Origin: Paenibacillus plantarum
Lineage (GTDB): Bacteria; Bacillota; Bacilli; Paenibacillales; NBRC-103111
Length of the DNA stretch: 64,000 bases
Direction of reading: 5' to 3'
Assembly (NCBI RefSeq): GCF_013141695.1
Contig: NZ_WHNY01000091.1
Coordinates: forward strand, 38,446 to 102,445
This document shows, piece by piece, positions 33,955 to 43,600 of this stretch (position 1 is its first letter; every line of letters begins with the position of its first letter). The notes under the pieces were generated by a model, which had not been told where the DNA came from, did no database searches, and worked only from the letters and a program-made list of their open reading frames with translations. The position numbers and the translations under genes are program-made.

Positions 33955-35055
33955 TTACTTATAGGATTCACGCAAATAGATCTGCAACGCCTGACCCAGA
34001 CACCTGCCCAATCGCCGAAGTGAATCCGCTGTGTACTGCATAGGGACGAGACCGAAATAGGGGATCTCCATAGAAACAGCCAGAGGAACACTATGCTGAA
34101 TCATAAACGATGAGCAATTGGGAAACGGCTCGTTCCACTCTTCACCCATCTCAATATCATTGGCCGGATCGTACGGAATCTCTCGATTGCTGGCTATTCC
34201 GTGTGTCAGATCATGCAGCAATTTGCCGAGTCGCTCGATCCGGCGGTCTGCTTCGGTACCTGTCTTCACGAAAAAGACATGATCATTGCGTTCTCCCCAT
34301 TTGTGCGGGCAATGAAAGTCTATGCCGACTACGGGCTGCAGAGCACTCACGTATCGCATAATCGCTGAAGTAGCTGCATACATGGGATGATCGATGTAAT
34401 CACGGTTGTGGTCGTGCGGCATCCTTCCTTTACCTTGATCGCCATTCTCGACCCCATCGATATCAACAAAAGGGACGAAATGAATGCAGAATTGATCGAG
34501 AAACCCGGATCCTGCATGTTCCTCCAGGTATAGCTCCAACAAACCCTCCAACACGTAGTTTACCGTCGACTCACAGGCATGGTGGCGACTGGAGAAGAAG
34601 AGATGTTGCGGTGCATCCTTGTTGCCGATAAGTAAAAGCGGCACTTCTCTCTTTTGCTCAGATAGGCATAGCGTATCACGACGCACGACGGCGTAATCCT
34701 TGTATTTATCATAAAATGTTTCAAAATGCTGCAATTGATACGGCAGCGAAAATGCAAAATAAACTTCAGGGTTATTCGAATCGAATCGGTAAACAAATGA
34801 TTTGGAGTTAATGACACTTTGTTCTCCCAACCATGTCCAGTTCCTACCATCTATGCTATACGCCGGTCCCCATGGTCCAACCACTTCGCCATGCATAAAT
34901 TCGAAGATAATTTCATTCTCCTCTTCACAGCGAATGCAGAAATTCCAATAAAACCACCAATAGGAATCACGGATGTCCTGCTCCAGCCTCACAACTTCAT
35001 CTAGCGAGACAACCTTGATATTGCCACCTGCATAGTTCGAACGAATGTGGATCAT
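33955..35055 (-). CDS. M14 carboxypeptidase-like protein with cytosolic-carboxypeptidase-type N-domain
   Basis: The ATG at 35055 (366 aa) has AGGAGG 7 bases upstream and is preferred over the Met at 35103. No signal peptide is present, so it is cytoplasmic. The N-terminal beta domain (1-120: SNYAGGNIKVV, WWFYWNFCIRC, YFAFSLPYQ) resembles that of cytosolic carboxypeptidases (M14B/CCP). The catalytic domain has the zinc ligands H159 and E162 (RHHACE) and H248 (GIDFHCPH), substrate-binding N217-R218 and general base E330 (SMEIPYFG), so all key residues are present. It is downstream of the FAD oxidoreductase and probably cotranscribed (89-bp gap). The substrate is unknown; placement among glycan genes suggests a glycopeptide or an amide-modified sugar. 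Confidence 0.78.
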   Translation of the reverse strand: MIHIRSNYAGGNIKVVSLDEVVRLEQDIRDSYWWFYWNFCIRCEEENEIIFEFMHGEVVGPWGPAYSIDGRNWTWLGEQSVINSKSFVYRFDSNNPEVYFAFSLPYQLQHFETFYDKYKDYAVVRRDTLCLSEQKREVPLLLIGNKDAPQHLFFSSRHHACESTVNYVLEGLLELYLEEHAGSGFLDQFCIHFVPFVDIDGVENGDQGKGRMPHDHNRDYIDHPMYAATSAIMRYVSALQPVVGIDFHCPHKWGERNDHVFFVKTGTEADRRIERLGKLLHDLTHGIASNREIPYDPANDIEMGEEWNEPFPNCSSFMIQHSVPLAVSMEIPYFGLVPMQYTADSLRRLGRCLGQALQIYLRESYK

Positions 35056-35144
35056 GTGAAGTCCTCCTGTATACCGTTTGTATCCGGTATTTGCCCTATC
35101 CATCCTATAGTAATACTCTCCAACTCCCTTATACGCATCGAATG

Positions 35145-37487
35145 CTAGGCATAGCAGCGAATTTCATAAATGGCCGCTGATGGATCTCCATTCGTGGCAT
35201 CGATCACGACACGCAGTCTTTGTGTTTGGACAGAATGAATGAACGTGTGACGGCAATGGCGCTGGTAATTATCCTTCACCTCAAGCAGTTGCTCCCATGT
35301 ACCGCCAACAAAGGCTTCGATACGGTAATCTTTCGGACATTGTGGGTCGCGATAGAATGGCGCATACCCGCGGTATTCCCATAGTAGGCTGCCAGGGAAC
35401 GTAATCTCAACCTGTTTGATCCATTGCCGCTCTTCCCAGTTGAGCTCCAGCCATTGTGAAAGCGGCTCGCGCGGATCTGACCGCCATAGGTTCGTAAACC
35501 GATAAGGTCTAGTCACTCCATTCGTGACATGCTCAGGAGAGTAGGCCTTCTGCGGAGGCTCCACTCGGAAGCTACGGGTGGGCCCATTCCAATCCCTTCT
35601 CATCTTCCCTTCACCCATTTCATACGCACATGTTTGTCCTGGCACAATGCCGTCAGAACAATGCCAAACGATGTTGGGATTCGCCAGCAAGTCCAAACGA
35701 ACATAGCTGCCTGACTTTAGGCCTGTAGTCTCGTCCAAGTGGACATCCCAGTCTATCCACTGATACTTGCCAGGCATAATAAGCAGCCTCGTTGCGGCAA
35801 TGGCAGGACTCGCTTCCGTACGATAGTCCCAAATATGATCGACAGGGATAATTCTCGCTTCCACGAATTGAGGGGCGTCGCTCCAATTACTCAAACAAAC
35901 CGAGACCCGGTTCAGTACTCCCTCCGAAATCGCAATCCATTGCCCCTTCCGTTGGCGGAGAAAATCATCCTGAGGACCACGCTCGCCAGATGCGTTCAGA
36001 TCTGCCCTCACTTCGGCGCCGTGGCACGAAGCTTGGCTGCTAGCTGTAACATGCGCTTTGCGTGCTAGATCCAACTCATCCTCGTTCGTCGTGTTCAGCA
36101 GGAAACAACCGTCGCGAAGCAGCGTTTGTTTGACTTCTTGAATAGCCTCACTAGGTACCTCCGCGAGCGCTAATCCACGCTTCAATGCAATCGCAGCCGA
36201 CGTTCCCACGGCCTGCCCAACTAACGCGGTTGTCGCCATTACGCGCACCGTACCTAATGCGGCATGCGTCACAGAGATATTGCGACCTGCCATCATTAAA
36301 TTATCGACGTCTTTGGCAATCGTTGACCGCAATGGAATGCCATAAGGACCACAGTAGCTTTTCACCATATAGGAGGATGTTTCATCGTAGCCTTCTGAAC
36401 TGGCATGCTCGCTGGTAGGCGCAAAAAGTCCCCCCGGTGTATGCAGATCAAGAAACCAGCCACCATAGGCAATTTCATCCTCAAATACCGTTTTATTCAG
36501 CGGGTCATGTTCTGTCATCAGATAGTGCCCCATAATTCGGCGGCTTTCTCGTTTGCCTGGCACTTGACCGATCCAGTCAATGGCATGATTAGCTGACAGT
36601 TCTTTCGTGAGTGGATCCTTATTCTTGATCCAATCCCAAATCCCTAGCACATACCGTGTCAGCTCATGACGAATATCTTCACTTTCATAGATCGTGTGCC
36701 AAGGCATGCCGATCTCGATCCACCAGTAACCACCACGCATATCATTCGGGTTTCGACCCTGTTTATAGAAAAAGTCGGGATTATCGAGCTTTGCAGCCCA
36801 ATCTGGAGCCGTAAACGGAGCCGGGGAGCCAAGATCTTTCGTTTTAAAAAGCAGCGAACTCCCCATCACATCTCCGCTAGCTTGCAGTGGTGCATGCGGT
36901 TCGGCGTATTCCTCGCGTCCCTCGGACCCCATCCGCCATTCACAACCTGCACGGTCGGCAACGATGCCGTCGCCAGTGCAATCCACGAATACATCCGCTA
37001 CGAATTCAATCTCCGTCTCCGCATTAGCTACATAACCCACGACCGACGCAATCTTGCGCTCACTCGCCATCCGAACGTCCAGAATGGTTGTATTCAAATA
37101 GAAGGTCAAATTCTCCGTTCGCTGTGCCATATCATACATCGTCATATCCCATACGCTGTTCGTCCAGCCATTCTCAAAAATCGGCTCATGATTCCGCGCG
37201 CGTTCCTCGATCAATAACTCCGAGATAATACCCGTTTCTTTGGCGTAAACATGGAAAGCGGCTGCACCGTGCGGTGTTACTCTAACCTCGGATGAACTGT
37301 TCCCCCCGAAGACAGGTCGATCCTGAACCAGACACGTCTTAGCCCCATGTCTAGCTGAAGCAACAGCCGCACAGAAACCCGCCAGCCCGCCTCCACACAC
37401 AACAACATCGTACTTCTCCGTCTTGCGCGTGCTCCTATTTGTTGAATGATTTGCCGCTGTCCGTGTATTCGTGAAGTTATTAACCAT
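35145..37487 (-). CDS. FAD-dependent oxidoreductase with C-terminal discoidin-like domain
   Basis: The ATG at 37487 (780 aa) follows GGGAGACGAAGAG. The N-terminal dinucleotide-binding motif VVVCGGGLAGFCAAVASARHG (32-37 glycines) and GGNSSSEVR identify the FAD_oxidored (PF12831) group. Downstream FAD contacts include DCTGDGIVADRAG and NLMMAGRNISVTHAALGTVRVM. The last about 140 residues form a beta-sandwich resembling a discoidin-type sugar-binding domain. No signal peptide is present, so it is cytoplasmic. Members occur in polysaccharide loci but the reaction is largely uncharacterised, plausibly oxidation of a sugar hydroxyl. It is the first gene of a two-gene operon, with a cre-like site at 37532. 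Confidence 0.82.
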   Translation of the reverse strand: MVNNFTNTRTAANHSTNRSTRKTEKYDVVVCGGGLAGFCAAVASARHGAKTCLVQDRPVFGGNSSSEVRVTPHGAAAFHVYAKETGIISELLIEERARNHEPIFENGWTNSVWDMTMYDMAQRTENLTFYLNTTILDVRMASERKIASVVGYVANAETEIEFVADVFVDCTGDGIVADRAGCEWRMGSEGREEYAEPHAPLQASGDVMGSSLLFKTKDLGSPAPFTAPDWAAKLDNPDFFYKQGRNPNDMRGGYWWIEIGMPWHTIYESEDIRHELTRYVLGIWDWIKNKDPLTKELSANHAIDWIGQVPGKRESRRIMGHYLMTEHDPLNKTVFEDEIAYGGWFLDLHTPGGLFAPTSEHASSEGYDETSSYMVKSYCGPYGIPLRSTIAKDVDNLMMAGRNISVTHAALGTVRVMATTALVGQAVGTSAAIALKRGLALAEVPSEAIQEVKQTLLRDGCFLLNTTNEDELDLARKAHVTASSQASCHGAEVRADLNASGERGPQDDFLRQRKGQWIAISEGVLNRVSVCLSNWSDAPQFVEARIIPVDHIWDYRTEASPAIAATRLLIMPGKYQWIDWDVHLDETTGLKSGSYVRLDLLANPNIVWHCSDGIVPGQTCAYEMGEGKMRRDWNGPTRSFRVEPPQKAYSPEHVTNGVTRPYRFTNLWRSDPREPLSQWLELNWEERQWIKQVEITFPGSLLWEYRGYAPFYRDPQCPKDYRIEAFVGGTWEQLLEVKDNYQRHCRHTFIHSVQTQRLRVVIDATNGDPSAAIYEIRCYA

Positions 37488-37531
37488 TTCTCTTCGTCTC
37501 CCTTTATGCAGCCACACCTACTTTTCCATAG

Positions 37532-37546
37532 ATGATAGCGTTTTCT
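37532..37546 (-). promoter_or_regulatory. cre-like site upstream of the FAD oxidoreductase
   Basis: ATGATAGCGTTTTCT matches the cre consensus with one mismatch (T for A at position 5). It lies 44-59 bases upstream of the start codon, almost the same position as the cre-like site before Lpl system C. Confidence 0.5.
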
Positions 37547-37695
37547 TAACCTCCTTTACACTGTATCCTGAATAAGAACGCAATAACATATCACCATTTT
37601 TGATTTGATGCCTCCATTTTGGCATCTCAATATTCAGGCATGAATTTGACAACCTCCGTAATAGTGAATTCGGTTGACTCTTATTGCTGAAACCT

Positions 37696-40600
37696 TCACT
37701 CATATACGTTAAGCTCATGGATAGACCAATACACACCAGCACTACCGGTTTGAACAATTCGAATGTATCTAGCTGTGATCCCTGAATGCGTGATGGTAGT
37801 TAAAGCGGTGCTGCCTGTTCCAGTAGCTATAGGCGTCCCCCAATTGGATCCATCAGCAGAGACATAAACTTGATAACCTCTTGGATAATCGCCTGCACTC
37901 CCTGAGGCATCAAGCACGATACGACTGAACGTATAGGCAGCTTTCATATCCACTTGAATATATTGCCCGTACACCTGAGCTGTCGCGGTATCCCAACGAG
38001 TTGCTGGCAAACTATCTAAGACATTTTGAGCTTTCGCAGCTTGCAAGGATGCCGTTGCCGTCCAACCTATACGTGATATTGGGGCATCGTTCGTGGTAAC
38101 AGTCAATGGTGTACTGGAAGTAGACTGATTGCCAGCGGCATCTCGCGCTTTTACCGTCAGCGAATAGGACGTACTTGGGATTAGTCCTGTTACTGTGTAA
38201 TTGGTTACGCTTATTCCTTCCGCATTCAGCTTCTGTGAACCGTTGTATACATCATAGGCAACGAAACCATTCGCATCGGATGCTGGCGACCAGCTTAAGC
38301 TTATCGTTTTTTCCGTTTTACTGGTCATCGTAAGCCCAGATGGTGTGGAAGGTGCTTCCCGATCTGCTAAATAGACATTCATTTCATGAATCGACCAATA
38401 GACACCAGCGCTTCCTGTTTGCACCACACGCAAATATCTTGCCGTTTGAACAGGGATGCTGATTGTTGTGATAGCACTGCCTACGCCTGTTGCTACTGCA
38501 GTCCCCCAAGAAACTCCATCTGATGAAACCAATATGGCGTATTGCCTTGGATAATCACTTGAACTACCTGTGGCATCTAATTCAATCTTGTTGAAAGTAA
38601 GTTCGGCTCTCATATCTACTTGAAAATACTGGCCATACACCTGAGCCGCCACAGTGTCCCAGCGAGTCGAGACCAAGCCATCAATCGCATTTTGTGCTTT
38701 GTTCGAACCATGAGAAGCTGAAGCTATCCAACCCGCGCGCGACAATGGCGTATCTTTCGTAATAACAACCACAGGAACGCTAGCCGCCGACACATTACCG
38801 GATGTGTCTCTTGCTTTAACCGTAAACAGATACTCTGTCTGCTGTGTAAGCCCTGTGATTGTGTAGCTCGTGTTTGTTACAAGTGTTCCATTCATCTGCT
38901 GAGAGCCCTTATAGACATCATAACCTGCGACGCTATTAGCGTCATGTGAAGCAAGCCAGTTCAAGGTGACTGTTGTATCTGTTGAATTGATTGCCACGAC
39001 ATTGGTCGGTATTGTCGGCGCTACCGTATCCATGTTATATACATTAAACTCATGGATAGACCAGAATGCACCGACACTTCCTGTCTGAACGACCTTGATA
39101 AATCTCGCTGTCTGTACTGGAAATTGTATAGACAACATAGCGTTTCCGGAGCCTGAAGCAATAGCCGTTCCCCAAGTTAACCCATTCACGGATACATACA
39201 CCTCATACTTCCTCGGATAGTCCCCCGAGCTTCCGGTTGTATCTAAGACTAGTTTATTAAAGGTACGATTCGTTAGCATATCTACCGAGAAATATTGCCC
39301 GCTAACTTGAGCCACTCCTGTATCCCAGCGTGTCGCTGCATTCCCATCAATTGCATTGTTCGATTTGAAAGCGCTATGGGACGCGGTTGCTGTCCAACCA
39401 TCACGCGGCAATGCAGCGTTCGGGTCACTTATGATGGGGATGTAAGCCGCAGTCGTGACCACATAAAGAATGTCACTTGGTTGTGACTCTCCGGCCTCAT
39501 TCATAGCTTTAATGCGGTAAGAGTAGAATGAATTAGCATTTAATCCGCTATCATGGAATGCATGGGTTCCACCAGAGATCGTTGCGATCACTTGCCAATT
39601 CACTTGCCCGTTGGCCCTACGCTCGATCTTGAAGTTTGTTGCTTCCATCTCCCCATCATGCCAACTGAGATCAACCGTACTGCTCGTAATTCCCGTCGTC
39701 GTCGCATACTTAGGCGCATCCGGCGGAGCATCTGATAGGCCTAGAATAACATCAACCGCTGCGGTTATTCCCGCTGTATCGTTTGCCACAATATTAAGCG
39801 TATTGTATTCGCCTGAAAAAGCAGAATTCACTAGATTTATTGAAGCTTTACCAACAGCTAAAGTTTGACTTTGCTCAGGTAATAAATAAGCACGTGCTTG
39901 ATCCAACAATAAGATATTGCTCGATGTGTTACCTAGGAGAACAAGATCGGAATCCACTGTTTTCCATTTCGGAAATTTCAGTTGGGATTGGTATTCCTGT
40001 AAGCTCTTGACGACACCACCAGGCTCGGCTAGACCTATCTGTGCACTTCGTCCCTGCGCGATATAATAGTTCACGAGGCGTTCTGCTTGCGTTACATACG
40101 TTGAATCAGCAAATTGTGCAGCCGTTAAAGCCACAGTTAACGGGACGGTATGCCGTTCTTCAAAAGCTCGGACATCCCACTCCCGGTGGATCGCAACCAC
40201 CTCATCTTCAACGGCAGGAAGATCCGTTACAATAACTGATGAAGTTGCTTCTAACCCGCTTAATAGTTCTTTCACCTTAATCGTATAAGTACCAGGAGCA
40301 TCGCTATTCTTCAGAGGCAGCTTGGCTGTTAACCCTGTAGCCGAATAAATCGTTGCGGTGTCCCCACTCGTCGAATGGGTGACCGTAATTTCGACGGGAA
40401 TCCCCGACATTGGATTCGGATTACGTATCGTCGTATACGCTTCATAAAAGCCAGAATTCGTTAATTGAACAGCGATTTCAGGTGTTGTTACCTCTGCCGG
40501 AGGCAAAGCATACCACTGAAAACCATTCGACTGCAGGTCGACATGCGCTGCTTCTGCTACGGTTACCTTTCTGCCAAGTCTAACATCATAGATCGGTAAA

Positions 40601-43600
40601 TTCGTATTCCAAGTCAACTCAGCCGTTTGACCGACGAGATGCTGCGTATTACCTATTGCCGTATCATGCTTTTCATTCAAAACAGTTATAAATGAGGTAT
40701 CACCTGCACGAGTCGGTACAGCCCAAACATCACTTTGCGTAGCGTAGGCTATTGGCCTGTTAATTCCCGTCATCGCAACCTGAAGCTTACTAATGTTATC
40801 TGTATTCCGAGTGAGAAGATTGTTCGTTTGATCTGTGTCGCTTTGAATCACATAAGCTCTAACCTGCATATTCGTAGCCGTTGCATCAACCGGCGAGACG
40901 GATTCATCATCCTTAAGAATACGTCCGCCATTACTAACAAAATTCTGCAGTTCCGTCGTTATCCCCTCACTCCAACTCCAGCTATTATCGAACTGATTCA
41001 AACCAACTAATAAAATAGCTTTCATTGAATCTGGTAATCCGCGTTTCAGCTCCTCAGGCGTTATCACCTTAGAAGGCCAGCCAGCTGCGTGAGTGAGAAA
41101 CAAGGCTTCAGATACTTTACCTTCATGCGATCCTGCCAACAGCTGAACGTCAGTTGGATTATCCCCGCCGACAATGCCTCGGAGCAGCGCCTGCTCGTTT
41201 ACATAGAGAATGCCAATTGTCGGCATAGGATCGGACATTGCATACGTTCCGCCATAGCGATGAATCCAATCAAAGAGTGCTTTCTGTTCCGCTATAATTT
41301 GCGGCTCTGCTCGGCTCCCTTTATTATTCGGCAACACATTCGTTCCAATCGCTTGAATTCCTCGTGTAAGTGCCATCGCATACGCCTTTTCACGGTCTTC
41401 CTTTCCAAAAAATAGAGAAAAATCATCTTGGAGTGCCCAAGTCGTCTTGTTTGGAGCATAACTCTTCAGGCGATCAAGAAGAGAAACCAAATGCAAGGGT
41501 TTGGATGACTTTTTTTCATTCCAATCATAGGCGCTTTGAACTGGCAGTTGTTCATGCATCTCTTTGCCTGGAATTGTTGCCCATACCCAACCGCCACGCC
41601 CTCCGACACCAGGTGAACTGCCGAACGACCCTGTCGTAGTCGTATAAGCAGGATTTACCTCAGATACCGCTTTGGAGAAATAACCGTAATTTGTGTACGT
41701 TTCATTGTATCTTGCAATATAGTCCAAAAAAGGCTTCGTAGACGTTGCGAAATATTCATGTGTCTTCGGAGTATAGGAGCCTGCTAAGCTGGGCGCTAAA
41801 GGTGTTGTTAGCGGGAGTCCAGCAGCCGTCTGAAACGCATTAAACGCTCTACCCCATGGGCGGTTTGGATGTGGGGGCGCCCAATCCCAATAGGAAGCAT
41901 AACCCGCATTATCCGCGCCAAGGCTAATTCCAGCTAGATTCGGATAAGCCTGCAGACGCTGCAGTCCCAACTGAATATCCCGATAGAGCGGAGCATGGAA
42001 ATCAGCTATGTAGGAGCTGTAAAACGGTAGATTCTCGCTGGTTGTATTCATAACATCCCAGTCCGTTTTAGGAACGAATCCAAGCTGCACCCCTCTGTCA
42101 CTTAATGCCTGTGCCATGTTTGTCTGACTCTTATCATTTGCTGGTTCTTCAAAAGAACTAAATTCATACACACGATCATATCCCGTGTCTGACACATAAT
42201 CCGCATATTCCTGTACGGTCCCAATATTGGCATATGGAGCAGCAATATCAGAATGTTCGGAGTGATAGAAGCCTCCTGAGCTCATCCCATGTGGCAAATA
42301 AACGAAATTGATTGTTTCCGGTGACCTTGGCACGTCGATACCTACATGTCTCTCAATGGAAGTTGATGCAGGCTCATAAGCAGGTATAGCTGGCTTAACT
42401 CCTGCAAGCGCTTGAACATCTGCATCCCAAGCTGATTGATTCGGAAACGAGTCGGACTGCTCTACACTTTGAACGGTAAATGCATGTCCAGCACCTGGAA
42501 TCGTCAAGTTCACTTCTATTGGCATATCCTTCGGATTGCCTGCCACAATGGGTTGCAATCCCGCATCAAAACGAACAGGACCACGCCCATCTACCCATAA
42601 TTCATAGGGTTTACCCGCTTCATTCTGCGGCACCAACAAAGTGAGCGAATCGTAACTTCGCGTGCCGCTGTTATAGATTTCCTTTCCATCATTTTTCAAA
42701 ATGACTTGTTTAACAGATCCTGGTACTGAACTGCCAATACGAATCGGGAAGGTCCATAATTCATAATCCCAAATCCAGCTGCGCTCCGATCGGTCATCTG
42801 TATACATGTTCGTTTGTCCCCAACGCCAAGCCACACCGCGTACCCAGTGATTACCTGGTTGCATCACATTATCCGATTGTTGCTGTACAATCGACATGTT
42901 GTCTGGTGCCTGCTGCAACAAAATTTCCGACTTGTATTCAGCGCTTTGGGTAAAAGGTTGAACGGTTTTTACCGATTGGTTCGCCTGCGGAATCTGCAGC
43001 TTGATCGCTGGCCAATCTACTGCGTTAGGTCCATCTGTACGGACAGCGTTTTGATGTATTTTGGCAGTCCCCTTCGTAAATAGCCCTGTCGGTGTGTCAA
43101 ATCGGACTAATCGGAACGTTGCGTATTTGGTGGGAGGCGTAAAGTCGCTGGATTCCGACAATCGGGTAACGATGGAACCAGCCATATCCGCCTTGATTTG
43201 ATCCACTGTAAGCGGAGTTGCGTACATATGCAACGAGTCTATGGCTCCCCGGAAGCCGTATTTAATCATCGCCTTAGCTACACTATCATAATGCCATTCA
43301 GTTCCTATCAGCATAGTCACTTCGTTAGGCAAGAGATCGGTGAATACGGCACTTCCGTCAACTTTACCAATTAATTTGCCATTGACATAGAAGTTGACAC
43401 CTTGATATTTCTCAAATGTAACGGCTACATGCGCCCATTGTCCAACGGCCAATTCTGAAGCCGTGTACTTCCACGTATACCATTTTTCCCCATAGTCTGC
43501 CCCATAATAAAGCTGATTCCCCTGAAGGCCAAGGTAAAACGTCGTCCCCTTCCAATTGGCATCTCGCTTCGTTACAATCGGTTGATAACCATTCAAATCA

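Noticed and set aside
37518..37757. 79-aa minus-strand reading frame between the giant protein and the FAD gene
   Set aside because: It starts inside the last discoidin domain in another frame, has no ribosome binding site, and its first 20 residues are a frame-shadow of that domain.
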